DNA of 64,000 nucleotides from Arbacia lixula. Lineage: Eukaryota > Echinodermata > Echinoidea > Arbacioida > Arbaciidae. The DNA is taken from assembly GCA_963669155.1 (NCBI GenBank), contig OZ022587.1:16560113-16624112 (forward strand), read 5' to 3'. The notes beneath the pieces were generated by a model, which saw only the letters and a program-made list of their open reading frames with translations, was not told the origin of the DNA and made no database searches. Shown one piece after another: positions 44,221 to 57,515 of this stretch (position 1 is the first letter of the stretch; every line of letters begins with the position of its first letter). A program made the translations under genes and the position numbers.

Positions 44221-45490
44221 GACACAAACAAATGCAAGTGAGTTTGTCAGATTACCAATGTTATGGGACATTTTTATCAGTGGTTTTGGTGAGGCTTGCC
44301 CTTCGCTGGAAGTCCATTCCAGTATGCGAAATCTTGTTAAATGTATTGGTCTTTGTAACATACATACAATTTATGTTTGTATTTCTATAATAAGTGGAGA
44401 TTTTAGAGGAAATATAACGTTTTTATACCATGCTACCAATGAATATGCCTATGGTTGTAGACCTACCCACTCATTAATTCACATTTACTTTGAATTTATG
44501 ATGTAAATTACAGCTCGATTCGAGTTGTAAATTTTGAAAAAGAAAATTCACCAGCATCATAAGCTTTTTGGTAACAACTAAATATACCTAACCAATGTCA
44601 TACCACATTTTAAAGGGCTTGCATGTAATGTTTTGAAATCATGTTTTATTTTTAGTCCTTTCATCGATGTCGCCCCCTTCTGTGAACTTTACACTTTACG
44701 TCACAACCTGATTTTTATGCGTGTAATTCGATGATGACAGTCACATGCACCTTTTGTAAAAAAAAAAATGTTAATGATAAAAAGTAAAACAAAGCGAAAC
44801 AATCGTATAGGTAAGCGTGTGTAACTAAATGACAAAGTCGTTCTAAAGCTGACAATGACGAAGCATTTACGATGTGTACCGCTGCCGCATGGCCATAATA
44901 ACCCCCCCCCCCCCCCCCCCCCATAAAATCATAAAACTGATAAAGGAAGAGATAGGCCTAGTAGTATAATCGAATCGAGGTCAGGATATCGAGCTCGAGC
45001 TCTAGCTTTGTTTCACGGCCGTTCTGCTAAAGGAATCTACACGAAATCATACATGTGATTGTCCCTGTGTGAATGAATGTCTGTCAGTGTTGGTCCGTAT
45101 GTTTGTCGTTTAATGTGTTTGTGCATGGAGCTTATACCTCAATGATTTCTGTAGGTGAAATGGATATGTGTGTGTATGTGTGTGTGTGTGTGTGTGTGTT
45201 TGTGTATGTACGTATGTGTGTATGCGTCCTCAATAAAGACGGAACCATTTTTTTTTTGCGTGACCAACACACAAACCTATAAAATAGTTAACGCATTGTC
45301 ACTTAACTCTGTGGCTTCTAGCCAAGTATATTAAGCATTAGAAAAATCACTCTTCTGTTTAAACAGTTTAAAATTGATTTGATGAAATGCACATTTTGAT
45401 TCATAACTAATTAATAATAGAACTGCGGGTCGGGTTTGAGTGAGCTGGATTCTGTAAATCTGAAGTGTGCATTTACGCATGGATACTGTT
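44221..45490. other. Gene-free sequence with simple repeats
   Basis: It includes a C run of about 21 (44902-44922) and a (GT)n tract (45166-45222). The intervening ORFs are short and match nothing recognised. Confidence 0.5.
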
Positions 45491-45912
45491 TTAAAGGGAT
45501 AGTTCACCCTGAAACTATTTTTGTTTCAATAAAAGCAGACACAATAAAGTCATACAAGAAACATTATTAGTGGAGGTTTGATGAAAATCCGTCAAAGGTA
45601 AAGAAACTTTCTTGCATCCTTATACCTGTGCATTTGAATCATCATTAGAAAAATACGCTTTTACACACGCACCTGTATGAAGAAAAAAAAGCATTCCATT
45701 GTCAAAAACAGAAAAAGAGCAATTTATGTAACAATATTGTACACAACGTATGGGAGATCACCTCGCACGTGACGTCACAAAATCAAAACTTTAGAATCAA
45801 ATAACTTTCTTTTTCTTTGACCGATTTTCGTCAAACCTTCACGAATATGTTTCTTTCATGTGTCTCCTTTTATTGAAACCAACATAAATTTCAGGGTGAA
45901 CTATCCCTTTAA
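45491..45912. mobile_element. MITE family B, copy
   Basis: Ends TTAAAGGGATAGTTCACCC and GGGTGAACTATCCCTTTAA. One TGACGTCA site remains near 45770; the left CRE-containing segment is deleted (direct jump from 'aagaaactttcttgcatcc' to the 'tacctgtgcatttga' block). Confidence 0.85.
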
Positions 45913-46036
45913 GAAAACGTGAGCGTATCATTGTGTTTGTATGTAGGTATGAGCTTATGGGAGTGGAATGACCAGAGAAAACAGAACAAAAATAATTTAA
46001 TCCTTAGCGTACCGCATGTGTATGTATTCACAAGTA

Positions 46037-46481
46037 TTAAAGGGGAAGTTCACCCTGAAATTATTTTGGTTTCAATAAAAAGAGACAAATGAAAGAAACA
46101 TATGAGCTGAGGTTTGACGAAAATCGGTCAAAGGAAAAGAAAGTTATTTGATTTTAAAGTTTTGATTTTGTGACGTCACGGGCGAGGTGCTCTCCCATAT
46201 GCTGTGTACAAAATAAGTCGATAAATTGATTTTTTTTCGTACAGGTATGTGTGTATTTCTCATGATATATCAATTGCACAGGTAAAAAGATGCATATCTT
46301 TGTGAGAAAATGCACATTTTCGAAAAAAAAAGTTGTACACAACATTATGGGAGAGCACCTCGCATGTGACGTCAAAAAATAAAAACTTTAAGATCAAATA
46401 ACTTTCTTTTCCTTTGACCGATTTTCGTCAAACCTTCACTCATATGTATCTTTAATATTTCAGGGTGAAGTTCCCCTTTAA
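46037..46481. mobile_element. MITE family B, copy with rearranged centre
   Basis: Ends TTAAAGGGGAAGTTCACCC and GGGTGAAGTTCCCCTTTAA. TGACGTCA is at about 46173, and the second site is changed (TGACGTCAAAA near 46368). The centre is inverted relative to the copy at 43454-43962: the 'gcacattttcg' and 'gataaattgatttttttt' blocks appear in the other order. Confidence 0.85.
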
Positions 46482-46555
46482 TACACACAAATCCCATTGA
46501 GAGGAGGTATATCTGACATACAGACATAAACATGCATGTACGGTAGTGCTTTGCC

Positions 46556-46799
46556 CTCACAATGATCCACATTTGGAGTAAAAAGTGATTTAAATCACAA
46601 ATCCTCAACCCCAACATTTTGAGGATTTGTGATTTAATCACTATACTCCAAATGTGGATCAGTTGAGGGCAAATCACTTTCAGCAAGTTTCTAAAATGGA
46701 TACATGAATTTAAGACCATTGGCAAGAAGATTGCTCACGATCATCCTTTAAAGACTTTCTGTCTTCCCAGTACCGTATATTCCCTTTAAAAAGAAAGAA
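46556..46799. mobile_element. MITE family C, copy lacking its left arm
   Basis: It begins inside the left arm ('atgatccacatttggag'), has the palindromic centre 'aaatcctcaaccccaac' and continues to the right terminus 'taccgtatattccctttaa'. Confidence 0.75.
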
Positions 46800-48477
46800 G
46801 ACCGTCAGTCGACCAATGGTAATAGAGGAAACAGACAAGAAAGAGGGCGAGGGGCAAAGAAAGAGAGAAGGATGAGAAAACACTGAACCGTGATCACAAT
46901 ACTAATCGAGCATGCACTTGGCTCGTGCTCCGATAATGCCTACAGTAGAATCACGTGACATCGTGCTCTGTGAAACGTGACAGGAAATATGGGTTGCCAT
47001 GGCTACGGAGGTTGGGTAGCCGTTGTTTCTTGGCCTATTCTACCGAGTCGAACTGCATGAATGTCACAGGCCTAATCCTTTCGATCGCGGAAAAAAGCAT
47101 ATGTGGCCAGGGTATTAAAATCGAATGCCAAGCAAATTACTACCTTTTGTAGTATCAATGACTTATAAAGAGTTTTGAGTCCCATAGGCGGTACACTGAC
47201 GTGGGACTCTCCACGGATGATACCGAGAGGGTGTGTATTGTCGAGCCCAGGGTTCGAGACACTGATCAGAGTAAGCTATGGACCCTGGATCTACATCTAA
47301 GCGTGATCAAAAGAAATGCCTCTTCATTTGTCAAGCGTGACCCAACGTGTTTTCCAACAATAACTTAACTATTGTTCGTTTAGACCTCGGTCAATACCCC
47401 CATTTTCGTTATGTTTGTATGCACATTTCGTGCACGTCTTTTAAGCAATGAATACGTTAAAATCCAGAGTTTACAAAGTCCCGAATATTCTATGTGTATA
47501 ATTATTCATGTACACCTGTTACATTGAACCGTCAAACCATACTGGCTTTTACGGATGTGCCGTTTTGAATTTCTTTACTAAGCGATTTAGTTTTTTCAGG
47601 AAGGTGTTAGAACTGAAGTCGGAACGAAGAGTAATTTATTCATATACCAGTCGCGATCATTGATACCACAATAGAATATTTTACGCGTTTGGTTCTTTGA
47701 TCCAGTGATGACCGCCGCCAAATATGCAAGACAAATATTGGATGCATTTAGAGGAATATACAATCTGCATGCGCAGAAGATTTCAGAACCACTTCATGTA
47801 CTGAAGTACATGTGCAGTAGTAGTACATCTTATAATGATACGAATCTGTGAATTTCAGATTATATTGTTGCGTCGTTTTTGTGATAAATCAAGAATACTG
47901 TAGAAAACATGTCAGAAAAATGCCTCAATATCGCACATTGGGCAATCATATTTCCTTACAAATATCTTGTAAATCGTTTATTGAGTGTTTCACCTTCCAT
48001 GGAAACAACGTCGATTTCGTGTCCGGAGATGTCCGAAAACGTTACGGACCAAATTCTTTCTACAATTTTATCAAAATTTCCCTTCGCTCACCTCCAAACT
48101 AATTCCCAGTGTGTGTAATAAGATCAGCTATGAACTCCCAGCGAAGGCTGAACGGTTGACATATTTCTCAAAACAGATTTTCTTTTGTTATTCAGAGGAA
48201 GGCACTGCCTCATTAGAAATACAGCGTATTGTTTAAAACACCTGAATGTCTTGAATTTTTATGAGGCGGTGGTCATCATGGATCAAAGGAAGTCTATCCG
48301 AGCGCAGTCCATCCATGATAGGTCCATGGTTTTTTAGATGGTTCCTTCACCAAATATGTCACCTCATCCGCGTTTCTTAATATGTTGGTTCCTTTCCGTG
48401 ATGTTTATCCATATACCATCTTTCTAAGTATGTCCATACATATTACGTGTTTTAATGTGATGGAAATAAAGCTCAAT
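46800..48477. other. Gene-free sequence
   Basis: No exon-like segment convinces. ORFs near 47848-48236 overlap in three frames without a domain. A sequence ending 'gaaataaagctcaattg' at about 48475 may be the 3' end of an old LINE. Confidence 0.35.
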
Positions 48478-48660
48478 TGAATTACTAATGTTAACCCAAA
48501 AGCTTGCTCGAAGTTTGTCCGATTAGCCAGAATGTAGTATATTCAGAGTGTATTCCACCCAATGAAACTGAATCATTCGATACAGGTGAATGTAATAACG
48601 CGTTACTACACAGTTACGTGAAGAGTTGTGAATAAATTTCAAAAACGGCTTGAAATAATT
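48478..48660 (+). mobile_element. MITE family D, copy
   Basis: Shared with 41395-41625: 'cccaaaagcttgctcgaag', 'gaatgtaataacgcgttac' and 'gagttgtgaataaatttc'. A second fragment in the opposite orientation lies at about 49310-49415. Confidence 0.65.
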
Positions 48661-49705
48661 TCACCAAAAGATTCAAATTTTGCGAACAGACCTCTCCTCC
48701 ACAAGCGATTCAGTTCTCCGCCAGCGCAAAATTCAAGTTCTTCTTAGCCCGAAAACAGTGTGTATTTTGCCTGCGTTTCAACCATTGCAATATGAGTCAT
48801 AACCATAAATTCTAGAACATTGTTCGCACATATTGAACTAGATAACACGTTCATATCGTTAAGTCATGCCAAGGTCACACGAGCATCGATTGGTATGTTA
48901 TCGCATCATGACGTCACGATGACAATGCCGTTTTCACGCCTGGCACCGACGAACTCTTATTGGGCCAATGGGGCGGGTATTATCAGGCGAAATGGTTATT
49001 GTGTTGACATAAATGATAGACTGAATCAACAACGAAGGAACTGAACAAACACATGTATGCATGTAGCAGATGTCAGCTGGTGGCCGGCCGTATATTGAAC
49101 TTCAACCGAATACTAGTCTGACCATTTCAGACCACTCCTTATCCTGTTTTTTTTTTTCGGTTAATATTTTTGAACGGAATAAAGCATGTTTATCATGTAT
49201 TGAAAACTATTACCCTAAATGCGTAGGTAACGCAGTAAAAAAATATCTGTATCTATTGATTCAGTTTCAATGGGTAAAATGTACTCTGAATGTTTATCAT
49301 TGTAGTTGTCGCTAGTCGGAAAAACCTCGGGCAAGCTTTAGAGCTAACAATAGAAAACGCACTGTTTGAACAACGTGCATAACATTTGCATATATAACGA
49401 AAATGGGCTATGAAATGAAAATCAATGAAGGGAAAAGGACACTAAAGACTTACAGTGTATAAAGAGATGAAGCGTAAGAAAAAGAAAAAAACAAAGCGAA
49501 AGGAACACAATAATAAACATGTAGCTCACTATCCACACAACATAAACTACACGTGCAAATATAGGACATAGGTATTATAGAAATAATTTATTATCAAATA
49601 CAATTTACATGTAAATGAATTTGTATACTATCACTTGCAACAATTAACAGGTATTCAAATGTCATCACGTCTTTATCATCCTTTCGATTAAAAAAAAACA
49701 ATAGC
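48661..49705. other. Gene-free sequence with family D fragment
   Basis: The family D fragment is at about 49310-49415. The remainder, including the ORFs near 48820 and 49070, has no recognisable domain. Confidence 0.35.
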
Positions 49706-49835
49706 AGCTAACCTGGCTTTCAGGCTGAACTGGACATTTTTATTTAATACAAATTTTCAGCATGTTCAGAAGCATTATACTCCTCTCCTCTCAGTCATCT
49801 GATATAAAGAAGACTTGAAGAGCGACTAGTCTACT
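49706..49835. mobile_element. MITE family I, partial copy
   Basis: It contains 'agctaacctggctttcagg' and ends with 'gcgactagtctactgcagt'; a family S element starts immediately after. Confidence 0.55.
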
Positions 49836-49842
49836 GCAGTCA

Positions 49843-50086
49843 TATAGAGCACCGAAGTGGTGTCGTCTTACATGTGTTATGAGCATGTTGTCAAGACAAC
49901 TGGCTAGGAACAAAATCACTCCAGTGAGAGGTTTACCGGTCCAATATTGTCTCAGTGGACTAGTGTCGGGCATTCACGCTATTAAATTCCCCGTTGTGAT
50001 CACCGCTGCTTCATCTACCCGCATAGTTTAAAACCAGTTGTGTTGACGATAATGCTCAAATGACGTCACACTTCGGTTCTCTATAC
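49843..50086. mobile_element. MITE family S, copy 3
   Basis: Begins TATAGAGCACCGAAGTGG and ends CACTTCGGTTCTCTATA; the interior matches 13270-13500 over its whole length, including 'ctcaaatgacgtcacactt' near the right end. Confidence 0.85.
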
Positions 50087-52397
50087 AGTTTAGGTTAGAA
50101 ATCAGACTGAATACGAATCTACATATGAAGCGAAACATTGTGCAGGCACAACTTTCCATTTTCTGCACAATGCACACCAACTCATTTATGCATCACATGC
50201 ACCTGTCAATCCACTAGCGACTTCCATATGCTGCTTCTGGCAGAAAATACTAACATCCGTTCACTTTATGATGCATCAATGTCAGCATTATTTAAGTTCA
50301 AACTGATTTGTAATCATTTCTCCATTTCTCAAACGTATAAAAAAAATTAACACCTAGTACCTCGTGTGTTGACACGTGTCATGCGTAAATACACAATAGG
50401 CATTGTTGTGTTTGAATCATCAGTCTGATACACATAATTTGTATAGAAAGAAGGCGCATTCCTGCACAACCTATAATTTTCAGACCCTTTTACAAAACTG
50501 AGCAGCTCACCCAAGCATGAATCATAATACTGTATTCTTTATTTGGCAGCCATTCAAATATTTTATATACAGGGTTTTTTAGACGCACGGTATGTGTAGT
50601 TTGATATTGAATCATTTCAATTTAATGACACAGAACAGTTCTGGCATTAATACAACACGTAAATCATTAGACGTTACATCTACTTCCCCTTTCGAGAAAA
50701 TTTTAAACTTGTGTTGTCATTAGAGTAATGCACGTTTGCATAGAAACTGATTACAATCCACTTTATAATCAAGATTAACTTCGCTCCCAGACTGTTACGC
50801 ATTTAACTTTCTGACACACATTTTAAAAAGAAACACGTCTGGCTGCAGAAGACTAATCACATTATACATGTAGTTCCTTCAGTAGAGCAGGGGAGGATTT
50901 AGTCTTGCCACACTAGACCCAAGTGTGGTCTACAATACTTGAGATAATATGCATAAGAAATGTCTTAGACTCTGGGAGCTAGGCTAAAACGAGATAGGGA
51001 GCCAATTATTGTAGGAGGAATTAATCAAATGAATTTAATCAAAAAGTAATTGAAAATACAATAGCGTCTGAGGTGAGCGGAGATCGATGTTTATAGCATC
51101 TGATGCCAGATCAGACAATACGTTCTAGCCTGGTTTTCAGGCTGTTGGGTATTTTTTTTTATCCATACTATCAAATCAAAACGTCTGACTGCAGTAGACT
51201 ACTACATGTATATAATTCTCTCCTTTTTTCTGGCTCGAAGAGTAAAAAGGACTGGACTCTCGGCTTGTCTCCCAGGTACATGTTTAACAATTAGTATTAA
51301 AAATATTTAAAAGCATGGAATTCAGGCTAAATATAACCTTACATCAAATCACAACACTTGACTGAAAGGAATCATGTATGTATTCGTTGTAACAAAATTA
51401 ACAAATATTATAGATTTTAATAGGTGTGTAGGGCATACGAAAAAATGGTAAATCACAAAATATGAAAGACTTCCCAAGCAATTAAAGGAGTATGTTACCA
51501 GAAAAGGGTCATGTTATTTTAAAATTCTGCCCCGAAAAGTTCACTCATATTCTGGACCGGTTTTGAGACTACGGCGACCTCTCACTCAAGACTCAACGCA
51601 AAAATCTGGGCCTCAATGTCACCACAAAGTCATCACTGATCTGTAGCGTGTATTCGTGTATGGACGAAGTCGACTGTCTAACTTGAGCACAGAGAGGGCG
51701 ATAGTCAAAATCAATGGAATGGTGAAATTTAGTTTTCTGGATAAAAGTTTGTTAAGAATTATTGTTGTAGTTTGACTCACTCCAATATTGTTAATAATAT
51801 TAATTTGTGCAAATTCGCTGTTTGACTACACATCATATAAATTGAATAATTATTTCCATTAAACATAAAAATAAGAAACAAAAACTGGAGGGAAAAATCC
51901 CCTTGATTGATTGGGTAAAAGAATATGCTTCGTTTACATTTCTGACTTGAAAAAGTATATTTTGTTTCTATAATGAAGGGTCACAATACACGTATTCATT
52001 ATTGACATTGTAAGCAGAAATCTGAATAAGGAGTTTAAATGAAATGAAAATGAATGTGATACCAAACCAACCGTTACAAATATTGACCAAGTTATGTCAT
52101 AAATCTTGATGTAAGTTGACTCCTCCAAAGGGAGGGGAGAGGACGAATTGATAATTCTTCCTCACCCCCCCCCCCCCCTCACCCCTCACCCCTAGAGAAA
52201 AGGAGAAATACTGGAAGGGGATAAACCATGGGGAGGAGCATCCTTGAAACTATATTATAAGAAGGCAAAGCTTCCCCCCCCCCCCCACCCCCACCAAGAA
52301 AATATATATATATATCTTGTGCATAGTGAGATATATTTCACCGAAACATGTCGCAGCCCATGATTATAATTGCAACAGCAGGGGGCGATAATGTCAA
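50087..52397. other. Gene-free sequence with two family I copies and C runs
   Basis: Family I copies lie at 50786-50990 and 51126-51280. C homopolymers are at 52165-52177 and 52275-52286, with a short (TA)n at 52300. No gene recognised. Confidence 0.5.
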
Positions 52398-52488
52398 TTA
52401 ACCCTTTGTCTGCCACATGTGCTGTTTTTCACAAGTAATACACACAAATCCCAAAATGCAGCATTTTATCTGGTGCACAAAGGGTTAA
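52398..52488. mobile_element. Small hairpin MITE family N, copy 1
   Basis: 91 bp, TTAACCCTTTGTCTGCC to GGTGCACAAAGGGTTAA. A second copy is at 59331-59421 and relics lie near 36078 and 58604. Confidence 0.75.
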
Positions 52489-52810
52489 GATAATGAGAAA
52501 AATAAAGTCACATGCCCCCAGACCTATGACAAATAATGCTGATACCAATGAAAAAATGAAAATAACACCCAGTCTAATTCATGCCATAAATTATACTTCA
52601 GTCCGTAGGTATGTCGAGGGCAAATGTTTCATAAAGCGGTAGCTCTACCACGAGTATAGTGGCATTCCACCCACAGCAACCATGATAATACTCGATGTTC
52701 ATTGGCTGTTTCTATGGTAACTCAAAGTTACGTTCAACTTGGCCAAGGCATCAACAGGACCACATCCGCCAGTGTTTCCATGCAGGAATTCAGAAAGTTT
52801 TAAAGTTAAA

Positions 52811-53273
52811 TCATCTATGAGCTGAGGTTCACCAATCAAAATCTATGGATGATATCACTTCATGGGTAGATCTTCAAAGAGTCTTCCATCTTAAATCAAT
52901 AGAGTGATTACACTAACAAAATAAAATATCTCGCATTCGTTCAAATAACTGCGATGAATCTCATTCGATGAGCAAATTGACAAAATCAAGCACGAGATGA
53001 TCGCAGGTCCATCAATTAAATGGATGACATCATTTCATGGTTTGATCTCGAAGAGTCTTCATCTTACATCGATAGAGTGATTACATATTGTTGACGCCAA
53101 CAAAACAATGTGTCAAATGACTGCTATGATCTTCTCTTTATTCAATAAGCACATTCATCAAATCATCCATGAGCTGATTGCAAGTCCATCAATTAAAGTC
53201 TATGAATGACATCGTTTCATGGGTAGATCTTCATAGAGTCGCCATCATATATTGATAGAGTGATTACATAATA
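52811..53273. repeat. Tandem repeat of about 176 bp at the PEX19 3' end
   Basis: Three units begin near 52811, 52986 and 53163. Shared blocks are 'catctatgagctga', 'aagtccatcaattaaag', 'gacatcgtttcatgggtag', 'gatcttc...agagtc' and 'gatagagtgattaca'. The third unit ends in the stop codon region of PEX19 (stop 53264-53266), so all of it is PEX19 3' UTR and the other two units lie further downstream. Confidence 0.85.
53137..53142 (-). terminator. Candidate PEX19 polyadenylation signal
   Basis: AATAAA on the minus strand, about 120 bp past the PEX19 stop, is the nearest consensus signal. It lies within the tandem repeat. Confidence 0.4.
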
Positions 53274-53962
53274 TTGCACTGATCTCCCTGTGGCAATCCT
53301 GGAATTCTTGGCATGCCATTCTCATCAAAGGGGATACCCGTGTTCTGAGGACAAGATAAAAACAATGATGAATTTAAGTCATGAGTCAAGAAGTCTTTAT
53401 TATACCTACAAAAAGTCAAATAAAGTGCTGAGTCATAGTTTAGGGAATGAAAAGAGGTCTAGGTCCCTGTTCCATAAAACTAACCATTGATGGTAACTTC
53501 GCTACCAATCCCAACTTCTATGGAAACCTTGAATTTGATTGGCTGTCGAGCCGAGCTACCATTGCAGTTACCATTGATGACAGAGTTACCATTAATGGTA
53601 CATTTTATGCAACAGGGCACTCAGGGCTCATATTCACGAAACCTTACTAAGCCTAGTTATTGGCTAAAGTACAATCAACTGCATGCACATTTTTTTTTAA
53701 CTAACTAGGCTACAAAGGTTTTGTGAATAATAACAGTCAGTGAGCATTCTCTTTTAGGCTCAAGAAATAACAGAACTTTAAGAAATAATGGCAGAATTTT
53801 ATTATGTGAATAAGGGGCTTAGCCACATATGGCTGATTATTCTTCCAATAAATACTAGCGGTATTTAAAAAATAGTAACACTTTTAGAAACACCATGTGG
53901 TTGTATATTTCTGAGGATCATTGAAAGGATGGGGTGAAAGGATAAATAAGTCTTGGGGGATA

Positions 53963-54012
<50 letters not shown>

Positions 54013-57000
54013 CAGACAGATAGAGAGAGTGAGATATGTAGAGAGGGGAGGAAGAGGAAGAAGTAAGGAAGATAGAGAGAGGATGGAAGAGAGAGAGAGA
54101 GGGGGGAGAGAAAGAGAGGGAGGGGAAGAGAAAAGAGAGAAAAGATTATTTTTTAAGTAAAAGAGAGAAGGAGGGAAGGAGGGAATTACAAGTTCTTTGT
54201 AGGTTTTCATAGTAACAGGGTATTGACTACTACACCAAATTTGATTTGATCAACAAATGGGGTGATAAAGGAAGAGGAAAAAGGAAAGAACAGGAATGAA
54301 GAAAATTCGTAAAGTATTGCGTAAGTAAACCAGGGCCACGTTGCATTATATGTTTTTAATCATTTAAACTTACCATCAGTGGTAACTACCATGGCAATGG
54401 GTGCAATGATGAGAGACCATTGGCTGTTGCCAGGGTACAGACAGATGGTCAATTTGAAAATATATCAAGGGAGTCAAGAAAGAAAGAAAAAAGGCAGAGG
54501 ACAAAGAAACAAAATAAGCAGCAGAAGGAGTAAATTATACAGTTTAAAGGGCATATGCTGTACTGGGAAGGCAAAAAAGCCTTCAAAATGTAACTGTAAG
54601 CAATCTTCTTGCCATTGGTCTAAAATTCATGTATTGTCTATTTTAGAAGTTTGCTGAAAGTTATTTGCCCTCAAATGATGTACATTTGAAGTAATGAGTG
54701 ATTAAATCACAAATCCTCAAAATGTTCGGCCCAAACATTTTGAGGATTTAATCATTAATCATTAATTACTCCAAATGTGAATCATTTGAGGGCAAATAAC
54801 TTTCAGCAAGCTTTTAAAATGGACAATACAGTGTACATGAATTTAAGATGATTGGCAAGAAGATTGCTAACAATTACCTTTTAAAGGTGTTTTTACCTTC
54901 CCAGTACAGCATATGCCCTTTAATATTGATGAAGAATTGTTACATTTCACTTAGCTCAGAACTTGATTTGGAACTTACCATGTCGCCTACTATTTCTGCT
55001 GGTGGTTGACCAAGACTTTCCATCTGAACGAGATAAAACAAAAGAAAAAACAGTCAAAAAATTTACTCCAAGAGAGCTCCAAAAGCTGGGCTTTATATGC
55101 AGCAACAAAGAGTGACTTACTAATAAATGCTATTTAGAAAATAGCAAAACTATCGGTAACACCATGTGGTTGTATTCTTTCGGATAATTGGCCCACTTAT
55201 GGGATGAAGAAAGGAAAGGAAATTGAAAAGTGAAAAAAGGAGAGGTGAATTTTTATATTTTATAACACTTACACAGGACTATATTTAGCTTTAGTTTTCG
55301 GTGTTTTAAACCAAAAATAAATGGGATGGAATATAGGTAGAAGGAGAGGGTGGGTGTGGATGAGAGTTGTGAACTAGTCACAAAGTAGTGATAAAGAGAA
55401 AAGAAAGAAAGGGAAATGAGAAAAGAGTAGAAAAGTTATAGTCAGTTCTGCAACTAACTAAAAGAGTGACTTGTTCCTAGATAGATATTTACTTCACTAT
55501 TTTGTTGGTCTCTATAACTTTGGCTAGATTTGAAAAGACAATGATGGTCCACAAAAAAAAATGATTTTTCTTCCATCCCAAAATTTGGGAGCAAGGGGTG
55601 GTATTCCAAAATTCCTCCTAGGACTCTCTAAATGCAAGTAAGGGAGGGTTTGACCACGCCCAATGCGCATTCATTAGCCAATGGAGGGAAGTGTTTCATT
55701 TATGAAGAGCCAATCACAATCACAACATCTCATCGGGACTTTCCCCAAGATTTCATCCTAACTCTGTGCACGCGCAACTGTGTGCGCGCAAACACAAATG
55801 AGGGCTTCTCGGTTTCTGTGTGTGTGTTATGAATGGCTAAGTAAGAAAGGGGGTGAATCTCCTAAGTTTTCTTTTAAATATTCTCCAAAATCATTGTGGA
55901 ACACCAATCCTCCTAATTTTCTAATTTGCATAATTTTGGATAAAGTTAGAAGAAAAATTAGGAGGGGATTTAGGAGAAAAGGAGAGATTTCGGATTACCA
56001 CTTAAGAGAAAACCTTGAGTTAGGAGAAGATTTCTCCTAAGTGAGTATTTCGGAATACCACCAAGGTTTCCAGATGAAATAGCTACCGGAAGCTATTAGC
56101 AACAAAGGGCTAATTATGACGGCCCTTTACCGACTTATTTGCTCTCCGATCTTCTTACCTTCTGAATGAGTTCCATCACCTGCCCCATCCTCTCCTGCTT
56201 CACGGCCGCGCTGTCCGTATCTTGCTCCGACTCGTAGACCCCGCACAGCTCCCCCATGAGTCGATGCTGCTCGCAGTACCTCTGATAGTCTGCGCTGTTT
56301 AATGTGGGCTCGTTCTGCGTTAACCAGCCCTGGTACTGGAGAGCATTATAGACAACAAAAAGGGGTTAATGGGACATTTGTTTTTTCTCTTGTACTTCTC
56401 CATATTTCCTCCCCCCCCCCCCCTCTCTCTCTCTCTCTATCTTCCTCCCTTTCTCTATCTTCTTTCCCCCTCCCTCTCCTCTCTATCTATCTCACTCTGC
56501 TCTGACCATGATCTTAATGATGTGTTCTCAACTTAATAACGTTAAAATGAGAGGGTTCTTCTGTCTGGGTCTCGCTTTCTCTAATCCTCTCTAATACCAC
56601 CCCCTCTCTCTCTCTCACTCTCTCTCTCTCTTCTTCTCTCTCTCCCTTCAACAGAGTACTGAGGTGGTGTTGTCATATATATTGTTGTGGAGGTTTCTGG
56701 TTTGAAACAACATCCCTCAGGAGAGAGATAAACTAGTACAACATTGGCAAGAGCCAGTTATCCTGACAATATATGCTCATGGTAATGTCAAACTTTGGTA
56801 CTCTGCCATTCTACTTGCATATCACAAAAATGTAGCCAATTTCAAGAATTTGTGTCATGTGTCAAACCATTCTATGTCCTTAAGACTAACTTTGGTTAGG
56901 TTATAACTTCTGCTTATATCACAAACTTGTTGCCAATCTAAGGAGTTAATTCATCATAAACTACCATCACTTTCTTATCAGTTATCTTATTAAAGTTAGG

Positions 57001-57287
57001 TGGAGAGGCAACTCAACTTATAGTATCTTCCTCACATAAGCATGTTCCTTGCACATTCTTACCTTATCAACAACTTCTTTAAGGGAGGGGTAGAGGATGT
57101 CTTTAGAGAGTAGGCTCTGCATCATGGTCTGGACCATGGGGAAGAGCTCTGCATCACCCTGGTCCAGGTTTAGCCCCCCTAAGGATCTCAACAGCTCCTC
57201 ATCTGGTATCTGCCCCTCCTGTGTGAGAGAGGGAGAGATAGAGGTGGGGGAGAGGAGGAAGAGAGAGGGAGAGAGAGAAAGGGGAGA

Positions 57288-57348
<61 letters not shown>

Positions 57349-57478
57349 AGGGGCTGGGTGAGAGGAGGAAGGGGGGAAGAGGGGGAAGAGGGGGGGGGGA
57401 GGAAGAGGGGGGAGGGAGAGGGATGGAGAGATATAAAGGAGGAAGGGAGAGAGGGAGAGAGAGGAGGGGAGGGAGGGT

Positions 57479-57515
<37 letters not shown>

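Noticed and set aside
47170..47300. 'cagggttcgagac' resembling a tRNA B box
   Set aside because: No A box or cloverleaf fits upstream; a chance match is likely.
47848..48236. Three overlapping ORFs of 69-84 residues
   Set aside because: No domain, no splice partners and overlapping frames of similar quality. There is not enough to call a gene.
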